Below the pieces are notes generated by a model. The model made no database searches, had not been told where the DNA came from, and worked only from the letters and a program-made list of their open reading frames with translations. Below are positions 7,681 to 16,507 of a stretch of 64,000 nucleotides of DNA, piece after piece. The stretch lies in contig CALRTY020000007.1 in the NCBI GenBank assembly GCA_943371245.1, positions 62,001 to 126,000 on the forward strand, written 5' to 3'. How positions within the stretch are numbered: the stretch's first letter is position 1; each line of letters starts with the position of its first letter. Origin of the DNA: UBA5018 sp947463165 (GTDB lineage Bacteria > Cyanobacteriota > Cyanobacteriia > PCC-6307 > Cyanobiaceae). The position numbers and the translations under genes are program-made.

Positions 7681-8883
7681 ATGGCCGACCTGCCCAGCAA
7701 AGCCGTTTTGCGGCGCACCCCCCTGCATGGGGCAGCCCAGGCGGCTGGGGGGCGCATGGTGCCCTTCGCGGGCTGGGAGATGGCCCTGCAGTTCGCCGGT
7801 CTGGTGGCCGAACACAGGGCCGTGCGCCAGGACTGCGGCCTGTTCGATATCTCCCACATGGGGGTGATCAGCCTGCGCGGCGACGCGGTTAAAGATGCCC
7901 TCCAGGAGCTGGTGCCCAGCGACCTCCATCGCATCGGCCCCGGCGAGGCCTGCTACACGGTGCTGCTCAACGAGCAGGGCGGCGTCCGCGATGACCTGAT
8001 CGTCTATGACCGCGGCTGGACTAGCTCATCTTTTAATAACAGCCAGTCTGCAAATAACAGCCAGTCTGCGAATAACAGCTTGCCTGCCCATAACAGCCAT
8101 GAGCTGCTGCTGGTGATCAATGCCGCCTGTGCCGAAGCGGACACGACCTGGATCCGCAGCCAGCTGGAGGCCAAGGGGATCACGGTGGCCGAGCGCAAGG
8201 GCGACGGCGTGCTGCTGGCCCTGCAGGGTCCCCAGGCGGCCACCCGGCTGGAGGCCCTGGCTGGAGTTTCCCTGGCGAATCTGCCCCGCTTTGGCCACCG
8301 GGAGCTGCGGCTGGCGGGCGGGGCGAGCGGAGCGGCGGCGGCGGCCCAGGTGTTTGTGGCCCGCACCGGTTACACCGGGGAAGACGGCTTTGAACTGCTG
8401 CTGGAGCGAGAGCCCGGCATCGCCCTCTGGCAGCAGCTGGTGGCGGATGGCGTGGCCCCCTGTGGCCTCGGCGCCCGCGACAGCCTGCGGCTGGAGGCGG
8501 CCATGCACCTCTACGGCCACGAACTGGATGCCAGCACCACCCCCCTGGAGGCGGGCCTGGGCTGGTTGGTGCACCTGGAGATGCCCAAGCCCTTCATCGG
8601 CCGCCAGGTGCTGGAGCGCCAGAGCGCCGAGGGCCCCAGCCGGCGGCTGGTGGGCCTGAAGCTGCGGGGTCGCGCCATCGCCCGCCACGGCTATCCGGTG
8701 CTCGCCGATGGCCAACCGGTGGGGGTGATTACCAGCGGCAGCTGGTCGCCCAGCCTGGAGGAGGCGATTGCCCTGGCCTATGTGCCGGCCGGCCTCGCCA
8801 GGCTGGGCACTGAATTGGCGGTGGAGATCCGCGGCAAAGCGGAGCCGGCGGTGGTGGTGAAGCGGCCCTTCTATCGGCGCTGA
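7681..8883 (+). CDS. gcvT: Aminomethyltransferase, glycine cleavage system T protein
   Basis: Transfers the methylene group from lipoyl-bound aminomethyl to tetrahydrofolate, releasing ammonia; part of photorespiratory glycine breakdown. Signatures are GGRMVPFAGWEMALQF near residue 20, FDISHMGVI near 57, ARTGYTGEDGFEL near 226, CGLGARDSLRLEA near 262 and GVITSGSWSPSLEEAIALAYV near the end. Length is 400 rather than about 370. The excess is a Asn/Ser-rich insert (about residues 117-140) made of six-residue repeats. It lies between the conserved DDLIVYDRG and LLLVINAA. Followed after 90 bases by aspS. Confidence 0.95.
   Translation: MADLPSKAVLRRTPLHGAAQAAGGRMVPFAGWEMALQFAGLVAEHRAVRQDCGLFDISHMGVISLRGDAVKDALQELVPSDLHRIGPGEACYTVLLNEQGGVRDDLIVYDRGWTSSSFNNSQSANNSQSANNSLPAHNSHELLLVINAACAEADTTWIRSQLEAKGITVAERKGDGVLLALQGPQAATRLEALAGVSLANLPRFGHRELRLAGGASGAAAAAQVFVARTGYTGEDGFELLLEREPGIALWQQLVADGVAPCGLGARDSLRLEAAMHLYGHELDASTTPLEAGLGWLVHLEMPKPFIGRQVLERQSAEGPSRRLVGLKLRGRAIARHGYPVLADGQPVGVITSGSWSPSLEEAIALAYVPAGLARLGTELAVEIRGKAEPAVVVKRPFYRR
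8035..8099 (+). repeat. In-frame 18-bp tandem repeat inside gcvT
   Basis: Units start at 8035, 8053 and 8071 (aataacagccagtctgca and close variants) with a partial fourth at 8089. Each encodes N-N-S-(Q/L)-(S/P)-A. The reading frame is preserved because the unit is 18 bases. It lies between two conserved strands of the T-protein, so the protein probably carries it as a surface loop. Confidence 0.85.
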
Positions 8884-8973
8884 TCCGGGGAGGGCGCCGC
8901 CATGGCAAGTGCAGTGGAGGGTAGGCGCCTCGGAACGGCGTGGGAAAATCGCCGATTGATTTCGGGTTCCCCC

Positions 8974-10815
8974 ATGCGCAGCCACGGTTGCGGCGATCTG
9001 CGCGCCGATCAGGCCGGCCAGCAGGTGATGCTGTGCGGTTGGGTGGACCGGCGCCGCGACCACGGCGGGGTGATCTTCATCGACCTGCGCGACCGCAGCG
9101 GCACCGTGCAGATCACCGTGGATCCAGAACTCGGCGCCGGCGATGCCGAGTTCAGCGCCGCCTTCGAGGCCGCCGGCCACCTGCGCCACGAAACCGTGAT
9201 CCAGGTGAGCGGCGCGGTGCGTAGCAGACCCTACGAATCGATCAACGACAACCTCAAAACCGGGGCGATTGAGGTGCTGGCCAGCAGCATCACCCTGCTC
9301 AATGCCGTTAAGGGCAACCTCCCCTTCCCGGTGTCGGTGCACGACGAGGAGAACACCCGCGAGGAGCTGCGCCTCAAATACCGCTATCTGGATCTGCGCC
9401 GCAAGCGCATGAACGAAAACCTGCGCCTGCGGGCGCTGACGATCCGCACCGCCCGCGCCAGCTTGGAGGCCGAGGGTTTCATCGAGGTGGAAACGCCGGT
9501 GCTCACCCGCTCCACCCCCGAGGGCGCCCGCGATTACCTGGTGCCCAGCCGGGTTTGCGGCGGCGAGTGGTTTGCTCTACCCCAGTCGCCCCAGCTGTTC
9601 AAGCAGCTGCTGATGGTGGGCGGCATCGAGCGCTACTACCAGGTGGCCCGCTGCTTCCGCGACGAGGACCTCAGGGCCGATCGCCAGCCGGAATTCACCC
9701 AGCTGGACATGGAGATGAGCTTCATGGACCAGGAGCAGATCCTGGGGCTGAACGAAAAGCTGATCTGCGCCATCTGGCAGGCGGTGAAGGGCATCGAGCT
9801 GCCCCGGCCCTTCCCCCGGCTCAGCTGGCATGAGGCGATGGAGCGCTACGGCAGCGACCGGCCCGACACCCGCTACGGCCTGGAGCTGGTGAATGTGAGC
9901 GACCTGGTGGCCGACATGGGCTTCAAGGTGTTCAGCGGTGCGGTGAAGGCAGGCGGCGCTGTGAAGGTGATCGCCGTGCCCGGCGGCAACGAGGCGATCA
10001 GCAATGTGCGCATCAAGCCCGGCGGCGATGTGTTCAGCGAAGCCCAGAAAGCTGGCGCGGGTGGATTGGCTTTCATCCGGGTGCGCGAGGGCGGCGAGAT
10101 CGACAGCATTGGCGCCATCAAGGACAACCTCAGCGAGGCCAGCAAAGCCGAGCTGCTGGAGCGCACCGGCGCCCAGCCCGGCACCCTGCTGCTGTTCGGT
10201 GCCGGCGACACCGCCACCGTGAACAAGGCCCTGGACCGGGTGCGCCAATACCTGGCCAAGGAATTGGGGTTAGTGCCCAAGGACCGCGACAACGACAAGT
10301 GGAACTTCCTCTGGGTGGTGGACTTTCCGATGTTCGAGTTCAACAAGGATGAAAACCGCCTGGAGGCCCTGCACCACCCCTTCTGCGCCCCCAACCCAGA
10401 CGACCTGGGCAGCGATCCGGCCCAGTGGGCGGCAAATCTGCCCACCGCCCGCGCCCAGGCCTACGACCTGGTGCTCAACGGCCTGGAACTGGGGGGCGGC
10501 TCGCTGCGCATCCACGATTCGGCCCTGCAGCGCCAGGTGCTGCAGACGATCGGCCTGCCGCTGGAGGAGGCCAACCGCCAGTTCGGCTTCCTGATGGATG
10601 CCCTGGACATGGGCGCCCCACCCCACGGCGGCATCGCCTTTGGCCTCGACCGGATGGTGATGCTGCTGGCGGGCGAGGAATCGATCCGCGACACGATCGC
10701 CTTCCCAAAAACCCAGCAGGCCCGCTGTCTGCTCACCCAGGCCCCCGCCGATGTGGCCAGCAAGCAACTCGAGGAGCTGCACGTGGCCAGCACCTGGGTG
10801 GAGGAGGAGGAATAA
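8974..10815 (+). CDS. aspS: Aspartyl-tRNA synthetase
   Basis: A 613-residue class IIb synthetase. It has an N-terminal OB-fold anticodon domain (LCGWVDRRRDHGGVIFIDLRDRSG), then RYLDLRRKRM and motif 2 around YYQVARCFRDEDLRADRQPEFTQLD. A bacterial-type insertion domain of about 130 residues follows (GNEAISNVRIKPGGDVF region), then motif 3 GIAFGLDRMVMLLAGEESIRDTIAFPK. I chose ATG 8974 (MRSHGCGDLR) over an in-frame ATG at 8902 because conserved sequence begins there. Whether it is discriminating or also charges tRNA-Asn cannot be decided without checking for asnS and gatCAB. Confidence 0.96.
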   Translation: MRSHGCGDLRADQAGQQVMLCGWVDRRRDHGGVIFIDLRDRSGTVQITVDPELGAGDAEFSAAFEAAGHLRHETVIQVSGAVRSRPYESINDNLKTGAIEVLASSITLLNAVKGNLPFPVSVHDEENTREELRLKYRYLDLRRKRMNENLRLRALTIRTARASLEAEGFIEVETPVLTRSTPEGARDYLVPSRVCGGEWFALPQSPQLFKQLLMVGGIERYYQVARCFRDEDLRADRQPEFTQLDMEMSFMDQEQILGLNEKLICAIWQAVKGIELPRPFPRLSWHEAMERYGSDRPDTRYGLELVNVSDLVADMGFKVFSGAVKAGGAVKVIAVPGGNEAISNVRIKPGGDVFSEAQKAGAGGLAFIRVREGGEIDSIGAIKDNLSEASKAELLERTGAQPGTLLLFGAGDTATVNKALDRVRQYLAKELGLVPKDRDNDKWNFLWVVDFPMFEFNKDENRLEALHHPFCAPNPDDLGSDPAQWAANLPTARAQAYDLVLNGLELGGGSLRIHDSALQRQVLQTIGLPLEEANRQFGFLMDALDMGAPPHGGIAFGLDRMVMLLAGEESIRDTIAFPKTQQARCLLTQAPADVASKQLEELHVASTWVEEEE

Positions 10816-10889
10816 CGCAAAGGGGCGATATCTGCCCAGGGGCGGCCCTGATTAAAGGCGGCGGTACTTAAGTGCGGCGGTTTTTGGGC

Positions 10890-11390
10890 TCAGTCAACCT
10901 GGTCGATGCGGCGATAGCCAAACCAGTCGGGGCGGAGCGGTGTCGCCGCCGCCCCTGGATCGGCGCTGAGGTGCAGCTGCCAGCCATCCACCTGCACAAT
11001 TGGATGGATGTCGTCTAGGTGGCGCAGCCGGGCGCCGGGCAGCAGCCGGGCCCGGGCCTGGGCCCTGGCCGCCTGCCGGGAGCTGGCCACCAGCAGCGAA
11101 AAGCTATGCAGCTCCGCCAGGGCGGCGGGGTCATAGCCACCGCCATTGACGAACCAGAGGCGCTCCGGGCCGTTATAGGGCTGGCGGTGCAGCTGCAGCC
11201 GCCAGCCCGCCACCACATCCAGGGCCAGCCAACTGTCGATGTGCAGGCCGCGGCGGCGGCCAAACCACTGCTCCCTCAGCTGGGGCAGGGTGTCGTCGAT
11301 CGTGGCGCCGGCCACGAAGCGCACGTCGTGCAGTTCGATGTGGCAGCCGTCGACACGGCCGCCGAGCACCACCAGGAATAGCCGCACCAC
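10890..11390 (-). CDS. DUF1543 domain-containing protein
   Basis: About 166 residues beginning LFLVVLGGRVDGCHIELHDVRFVAG, the typical start of DUF1543. A later stretch (VQVDGWQLHLSADPG) and RPDWFGYRRI resemble the second half of these proteins. The function of the family is unknown. The GTG at 11390 or 11387 is preferred; the frame is open upstream to 11507 but that extension has no conserved sequence. It is convergent with aspS and divergent from the Dps gene. Confidence 0.75.
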   Translation of the reverse strand: MVRLFLVVLGGRVDGCHIELHDVRFVAGATIDDTLPQLREQWFGRRRGLHIDSWLALDVVAGWRLQLHRQPYNGPERLWFVNGGGYDPAALAELHSFSLLVASSRQAARAQARARLLPGARLRHLDDIHPIVQVDGWQLHLSADPGAAATPLRPDWFGYRRIDQVD

Positions 11391-11575
11391 CAGCCACCAA
11401 TCCCCAGGAACGCCGCATCCTGGCTTAACCCTCTGGTTAGCGGGCGCAAGCGCTCCACAGCAAGCCAAGCCGCAAAGCTGTTGGCCGGAGCAGATACGAA
11501 CTCCCACGATCTGGCCGCCAACCGGCTACCGAGGCTGGGATCGGAGCTACAAAGAAATCACCGCGGCATATTGCG

Positions 11576-12061
11576 ATGACCATCGGCGCCCCCCCCATCG
11601 ATATCGGCATCGCCACCGACCAAAGGGAACAGATCGCCGCGAGCCTGGCGCGGGTGCTGGCCGACAGCACGGTGCTCTACGCCAAAACCCATGGCTTCCA
11701 CTGGAATGTCACCGGGCCGATGTTCAACACGCTGCACTTGATGTTCATGGAGCAGTACACCGAGCTCTGGAACTCCCTCGACGCGATCGCCGAGCGCATC
11801 CGCGCCCTCGGCTGCCGTGCCCCCTACGGCGGCCAGGCGATCGGCCAGCTGGCCTCGATCGCCGAAACGGAAGGCAGCCCCAATGCCCTGGCGATGGTGC
11901 GCGAACTGGTGGAGGGCCACGAGGCCGTGGCCCGCACGATCCGCAGCGGTTTCGCCGTCGCCAACGAGGCCAACGACCAACCCACCGCAGACCTACTCAC
12001 CCAACGCCTGCAAATCCACGAGAAAACCGCCTGGATGCTGCGCAGCCTGCTGGAGGCCTGA
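11576..12061 (+). CDS. Dps-family ferritin-like protein
   Basis: A 161-residue four-helix protein. The helix A ferroxidase motif KTHGFHWNVTGPMF is near residue 38 and is followed by HLMFMEQYTELWNSLDAIAERIR, which carries the Asp/Glu of the intersubunit iron site. Dps dodecamers oxidise and store iron and can protect DNA from peroxide. There is no long lysine-rich tail for DNA binding, so iron and peroxide handling is the safer call. The ATG at 11576 gives a normal-length protein. Confidence 0.92.
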   Translation: MTIGAPPIDIGIATDQREQIAASLARVLADSTVLYAKTHGFHWNVTGPMFNTLHLMFMEQYTELWNSLDAIAERIRALGCRAPYGGQAIGQLASIAETEGSPNALAMVRELVEGHEAVARTIRSGFAVANEANDQPTADLLTQRLQIHEKTAWMLRSLLEA

Positions 12062-12227
12062 GTAGGGAAGCTCGACCGGGCTGCTGGAAGCCCGAGCAGG
12101 CTGGATGCTCCCCAGTTGGCGGGCAGCCAGAACACCTGCTTAGGCCCCCAGCCCGCCGGCTGCCACTGGGGGGTTGATGTAAATGCGTACATTGAAGGAT
12201 CAGCCGCGCAGGATCCGCCGTACCGCC

Positions 12228-13955
12228 ATGAGCAAATTCGTTTTTGTCACCGGCGGGGTGGTTTCCAGCATCGGCAAGGGCATCGTGGCCGCCAGCCTGG
12301 GCCGGCTGCTGAAAAGCCGCGGCTACAGCGTCTCGATCCTGAAGCTGGATCCCTACCTCAACGTCGACCCGGGCACGATGAGCCCCTACCAGCACGGGGA
12401 GGTGTTCGTTACGGAAGACGGCGCCGAGACCGACCTGGATCTGGGCCACTACGAGCGCTTCACCGACACGGCGATGTCGAGGTTGAACAGCGTCACCACC
12501 GGTTCGATCTACCAGGCGGTGATCAATAAGGAGCGGCGCGGCAACTACAACGGCGGCACGGTGCAGGTGATCCCCCACATCACCGGCGAAATCCGCGAGC
12601 GCATTCATCGGGTGGCGGCCAACAGCGGCGCCGACGTGGTGATCACCGAAATTGGCGGCACAGTGGGTGATATCGAATCGCTGCCATTTTTGGAGGCGAT
12701 ACGCGAGTTTCGCGGCGATGTGGGCCGCCATGACACTGCCTATGTGCACGTAACTCTGCTGCCCTACATCGGCACCTCCGGCGAACTGAAGACCAAGCCC
12801 ACCCAACACTCGGTGAAGGAACTACGCTCGATCGGCATCCAGCCCGACCTGCTGGTCTGCCGCAGCGATCGCCGCATCAGCAACGAGCTCAAGGGCAAGA
12901 TTGGCGGCTTCTGCGGCGTCCACGAGCGCGCCGTGATCCAGTCGCTCGATGCCGACAGCATCTACGCCGTGCCGCTGGCCATGGAGGAGGAGGGCCTCTG
13001 CCGCGAGGTGCTGGCGGTGCTGCAACTGGCCGACCACGACAGCGACATGAGCGGCTGGGCCGAGCTGGTGACCAAACTGCGCAACCCAGGCCCGGCGGTG
13101 AAGGTGGCCCTGGTGGGCAAGTACGTGCAGTTGAACGACGCCTATCTATCGGTGGTGGAGGCGCTGCGCCACGCCTGCCTGGATCGGGATGCCTCCCTGG
13201 ATCTGCGCTGGATCTGCGCTGAACAGATCGAAGCCCAGGGGGCGGAGGCCCTGCTGGATGGCATGGATGCGGTGGTGGTGCCCGGCGGCTTTGGCAACCG
13301 GGGCGTGGACGGCAAGGTGGCCGCCATTCGCTGGGCCCGGGAACAAAGGGTGCCCTTCCTGGGCCTGTGTCTGGGGATGCAGTGCGCCGTGATCGAGTGG
13401 GCCCGCAACCAGGCCGGCCTCAGGGGGGCCACCAGCGCCGAACTCGACCCCGACAGCCCCCATCCGGTGATCCACCTGCTGCCCGAACAACAGGACGTGG
13501 TGGACCTGGGCGGCACCATGCGCCTGGGGGTATACCCATGTCGGCTTAGCCCGGGCACCATGGGCCATCAGCTTTATGGCGATGCGGTGATCTACGAGCG
13601 CCACCGCCATCGCTATGAGTTCAACAATGCCTACCGCAACCTATTCATAGAGTCTGGTTATGTAGTGAGCGGCAGCTCTCCCGATGGTCGGCTGGTGGAA
13701 CTGATCGAACTGAGCGGCCATCCCTTCTTCACAGCCTGCCAATACCACCCCGAATTCCTCTCCCGGCCCGGCAAACCCCACCCCCTGTTCCGGGGGCTGA
13801 TCGAGGCGGCCCAGCGGCACGGTCCGGGCAAGGCGCAGGCCCTGGCTGCCGGCGCCCCAGGGAGCGAACAGGCCAGCGCCAATGGCAATGGCGCCACCAA
13901 GGCTGAGGCCAATGCTGCTGAGGCCCTGGCGGCCGTCGTCTCGCCAGGGGCATGA
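12228..13955 (+). CDS. pyrG: CTP synthase
   Basis: Makes CTP from UTP, ATP and glutamine. The N-terminal synthetase domain starts KFVFVTGGVVSSIGKGI and holds KLDPYLNVDPGTMSPYQHGEVFVTEDGAETDLDLGHYERF. The C-terminal class I glutamine amidotransferase has VPGGFGNRGVDGK, the catalytic nucleophile in PFLGLCLGMQCAVIEW and the His/Glu pair in ACQYHPEFLSRP. The 575-residue length includes a roughly 35-residue Ala/Gly-rich tail that is not conserved. ATG 12228 is preferred to the in-frame ATG at 12183, which adds a non-conserved basic leader. Confidence 0.97.
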   Translation: MSKFVFVTGGVVSSIGKGIVAASLGRLLKSRGYSVSILKLDPYLNVDPGTMSPYQHGEVFVTEDGAETDLDLGHYERFTDTAMSRLNSVTTGSIYQAVINKERRGNYNGGTVQVIPHITGEIRERIHRVAANSGADVVITEIGGTVGDIESLPFLEAIREFRGDVGRHDTAYVHVTLLPYIGTSGELKTKPTQHSVKELRSIGIQPDLLVCRSDRRISNELKGKIGGFCGVHERAVIQSLDADSIYAVPLAMEEEGLCREVLAVLQLADHDSDMSGWAELVTKLRNPGPAVKVALVGKYVQLNDAYLSVVEALRHACLDRDASLDLRWICAEQIEAQGAEALLDGMDAVVVPGGFGNRGVDGKVAAIRWAREQRVPFLGLCLGMQCAVIEWARNQAGLRGATSAELDPDSPHPVIHLLPEQQDVVDLGGTMRLGVYPCRLSPGTMGHQLYGDAVIYERHRHRYEFNNAYRNLFIESGYVVSGSSPDGRLVELIELSGHPFFTACQYHPEFLSRPGKPHPLFRGLIEAAQRHGPGKAQALAAGAPGSEQASANGNGATKAEANAAEALAAVVSPGA

Positions 13956-14069
13956 GCTGCACTGCCCATGTCCCCCACCTGGCCCACCGCCGCCACACCG
14001 CCAGCGCTGCCAGCGCCAGCAGACGGGCCAGCCAGGGCCCCGGCTTCCCCAGCAGCAGTTAGCAGCGCC

Positions 14070-14723
14070 GTGTGCCCCGACCCCGTTCCCAGCCTGCCCG
14101 TAGTGGAAACCTTCCATTCACTGCAGGGGGAGGGTGTCCATGCCGGGCGCAGTGCCTTCTTCATCCGGCTGGCGGGCTGCCAGGTGGGTTGCAGCTGGTG
14201 CGACACCAAGCACTCCTGGCCCCTGGCGGCCCATCCGCAGCGGCCCCTGGCCGAGCTGGTGGCGGAGGCGCAGGCCGCCGCCGCCGCCGGGGCGGCCTTC
14301 CTGGTGATCACCGGCGGCGAACCGCTGCACCACCAGCTCGATCCCATCTGCAACGCCCTGCGGCAGCTATCGGCACCGGGCGGCAAAGCACTGCCCCTGC
14401 ACCTGGAAACCAGCGGCGTGGATCCCCTCAGCGGCCACTTTGACTGGATTGCCCTATCGCCCAAGCGCCACCGGCCGCCCAGGCCAGAACTGCTGGCCGC
14501 CTGCCACGAACTGAAGCTGGTGGTGCACTGCGGCGACGACCTCAGCTTCGCGGCGGCCATGGCCGCCGCCGCCGCCCGCCGGGGGCGGGATCAGGGACCG
14601 GTGCTGCTGCTGCAGCCGGGGGCCGACTGCGCCGCCGGCCAGCAACTGGCGATCGACTACGTGAAGGCCAATCCAAATTGGCGTCTCAGCCTGCAGAGCC
14701 ACAAGCTGCTGGGCCTGCGCTGA
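14070..14723 (+). CDS. queE: 7-carboxy-7-deazaguanine synthase
   Basis: Radical SAM enzyme of queuosine precursor synthesis, converting 6-carboxytetrahydropterin to 7-carboxy-7-deazaguanine. The start PVVETFHSLQGEGVHAGRSAFFIRLAGC leads into the cluster-binding cysteines CQVGCSWC. ITGGEPLHH is the SAM/substrate GGE motif and HLETSG follows. The open frame begins at 13968 but the first 34 codons are Ala/Pro-rich and unconserved, so the GTG at 14070 is preferred. queC lies 1.9 kb away, with two small peptide genes and an ecotin gene between. Confidence 0.93.
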   Translation: MCPDPVPSLPVVETFHSLQGEGVHAGRSAFFIRLAGCQVGCSWCDTKHSWPLAAHPQRPLAELVAEAQAAAAAGAAFLVITGGEPLHHQLDPICNALRQLSAPGGKALPLHLETSGVDPLSGHFDWIALSPKRHRPPRPELLAACHELKLVVHCGDDLSFAAAMAAAAARRGRDQGPVLLLQPGADCAAGQQLAIDYVKANPNWRLSLQSHKLLGLR

Positions 14724-15101
14724 GCTGTATGGCCAGTTGATTAGCGAGGCTTAAGAAAATTTTAACCACGATCAATTGGGCCCTGATGCCCGCGATGGTC
14801 TCATCAAAGGCTTTCAGGAAGGGCCCTCAGTTGGCAGCACCGCCGGGAGGACCGCCGGCAGGATCGCCGGCAGGGCCGTTTCCCATGGTTTGCTTAGCAG
14901 TTGCCTGGCGGCCAATAGCCCCAGGGCGCCAATTCACTTGAATAGCAACGCCCTAAGGCCCCGGGAGACCTTGGCGGACTTTTCCTATTGGATTGCCCCT
15001 AGGCAGGCCACTGGCAGCACAGATTGTGCCCACAGAAAGTCAATAAAGACAAAACCATCTAGGGCTTCAGTCCGCGCGACCAACCGCACCGCCGTCAATG
15101 A
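14724..15101. other. Spacer with short GC-rich repeats
   Basis: No convincing gene. At about 14841-14880 a 12-base unit resembling gccggcaggatc is repeated three times. A 111-codon frame covers the region on the plus strand but it is made from these repeats and has no recognisable features. Confidence 0.45.
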
Positions 15102-15323
15102 CTATAGATAAAGAACACCAATGCTAATAAGCGAGTTTCCAGTACTGCCAATTCCAACCACATTATCGCCAGAAGCGGTAGACTGATTGAAGTTTGTCAA
15201 CCCTCCCAACACGCTGGCACCGCCAAGACCGCCGAAACCGCCAAGCAAGGAGCCAAGCGACGGCCTGGCGCCGCCAGATAGCGCTTCACAGTTCCGATCC
15301 GCAAGCAAGCTGATTTGAGACAC
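15102..15323 (-). CDS. Double-glycine-leader peptide (bacteriocin/secreted-peptide-like), paralogue B
   Basis: About 73 residues from a GTG at 15323. The leader SQISLLADRNCEALSGG ends in a GG site of the kind cut by peptidase-containing ABC exporters. The mature part is glycine-rich (GSLLGGFGGLGG) and ends TNFNQSTASGDNVVGIG, then SLISIGVLYL. Leader and C-terminal half match the neighbouring peptide gene at 15518-15685 position by position. The start is uncertain: no clear ribosome site precedes the GTG, and the frame is open back to 15473, through the terminator of the neighbour. Target and activity are unknown. Confidence 0.6.
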   Translation of the reverse strand: MSQISLLADRNCEALSGGARPSLGSLLGGFGGLGGASVLGGLTNFNQSTASGDNVVGIGSTGNSLISIGVLYL

Positions 15324-15432
15324 AAAGAAAACCGGAAGAAGACCGGATGAATGTTGGCTCTGATTTTCTAGACACGGCTTGAGTGAACATCCAAAGGCGC
15401 AGCGAATATGCAACGTCCAGATAACAAGCAAT

Positions 15433-15460
15433 AAAAAAGCCGCTTGATATTTCAAGCGGC
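15433..15460 (-). terminator. Rho-independent terminator after peptide gene A
   Basis: On the minus strand a perfect 9-bp stem GCCGCTTGA/TCAAGCGGC with a 4-base loop is followed by six T. It sits about 58 bases after the stop of the peptide gene at 15518-15685 and upstream of paralogue B, which implies separate transcription of B. Confidence 0.9.
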
Positions 15461-15517
15461 ATACACGAGTCAACGATCAATAACCTGACTTTGTCAGGCC
15501 ATGACTGGACTTCAAAA

Positions 15518-15685
15518 TCAGAACAGTTTGATCACGCCGGTGCTAACAAGGCTCAGGTCGCCACCAATGCCAACAACGTTGTCGCGGGTGCCAAACTGGT
15601 TGAAGGACAGAGTAGAACCACCACCGTTGAAAGATTCGGCGCTCTTGTCGGCGATTTCTTGGATAGCAGTGTTGTTTGAGGTCAT
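15518..15685 (-). CDS. Double-glycine-leader peptide (bacteriocin/secreted-peptide-like), paralogue A
   Basis: A 55-residue peptide starting at ATG 15685. The leader (residues 1-22) ends IADKSAESFNGG, a double-glycine cleavage site. The predicted mature peptide of about 33 residues contains LSFNQFGTRDNVVGIGG and ends SLVSTGVIKLF. It shares the leader pattern (I/L)AD(K/R)xxE(S/A)(F/L)(N/S)GG and the core FNQ...DNVVGIG...S.GV with paralogue B. A strong terminator follows. There is no exporter or modification enzyme in the window. It contains no cysteine, so a disulfide or lanthipeptide product is unlikely. I infer export; antibacterial or signalling activity is a guess. Confidence 0.7.
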   Translation of the reverse strand: MTSNNTAIQEIADKSAESFNGGGSTLSFNQFGTRDNVVGIGGDLSLVSTGVIKLF

Positions 15686-15982
15686 GGTAACAAAGCGAAG
15701 TGTGGATCAGCGGGGACAAGCCCCTCACCTTGTTTAGATCCACAAGGAACCTTTGGGCCCCATTTCAGCTAATGCGCTGAGCTTCAACAGCCAAATGAAT
15801 GAAAAACATTCGGCTAAACCGGTATGCGCCAAAACTATTGTTGGCTTCGCCCTCTTCCTGGCAGAAATTCCTGGCCAGCGGGCCAGGAAGAAAATCCAGG
15901 CCGACTGGCCGATCGAGGCCAGCAAGGCTCCAGACCCGCCTTCCCCAGCCAAAAATCCCAGCCCACCGGCCCCCGCTCCACT

Positions 15983-16507
15983 TCAGGGCAGCGCCAGGGC
16001 CGGCTGGCTGTTGGTCTCCGCCTTCCACAGCCTCCACCGCAGCTGCAGCGGTCTGGGGGCATCCAACACGATCGGGGTACTGACGTTGTAAGAAACCACG
16101 AACGGCTTGCCGGCCATGGGCACAAAGCGCTCCCGGGGCGGCATGCCGGGGCAGGCCATGCGGGTGGCCACCAGGGGCCCCACCTCGCTCACCCGATACA
16201 AAATCGGCCCCTGGCCTGCCGCCAGCGGCTCGGGCCTGAGCCTGGCGCTGAAGCTGTACTGGTTGCAATCCACCAGGGTGGTTTGGCCCACGATCAACTC
16301 CACGCGCCAGTCGCGGGGGTTGGCCGAGATGCTGCCATCGGCGCTGGGGCGCAGCAGCCCAGGCAATTGGATCACCCAGCGGCGATCGCCGGCGGCAGGC
16401 GCTGGATAGCCGCTCAAATCCAACCGCGGGATGGCCCTGGCCGCCGGTGCCGCCGCCAGGGCCAAGCCGGTGAACGCCAGGGCGATCAGTGGACGAAGCA
16501 TGGGCAT
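15983..16507 (-). CDS. eco: Ecotin-family serine protease inhibitor
   Basis: A 174-residue exported protein with a signal peptide (hydrophobic residues 7-20, cleavage near AARA). The ecotin fold is recognisable from WRVELIVGQTTLVDCN, then VATRMACPG and a C-terminal LRWRLWKAE. C81 and C119 correspond to the disulfide that holds the reactive loop. In E. coli ecotin the residue cut by target proteases (P1) is Met in STMMACP; here the aligned position is R116, which suggests trypsin-like targets. Ecotins are periplasmic dimers that block trypsin-fold proteases. The gene is divergent from queC. Confidence 0.88.
   Translation of the reverse strand: MPMLRPLIALAFTGLALAAAPAARAIPRLDLSGYPAPAAGDRRWVIQLPGLLRPSADGSISANPRDWRVELIVGQTTLVDCNQYSFSARLRPEPLAAGQGPILYRVSEVGPLVATRMACPGMPPRERFVPMAGKPFVVSYNVSTPIVLDAPRPLQLRWRLWKAETNSQPALALP

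Noticed and set aside
14776..15111. 111-codon plus-strand frame
   Set aside because: Built from 12-bp repeats and antisense to the end of the peptide gene; no motif or ribosome site.
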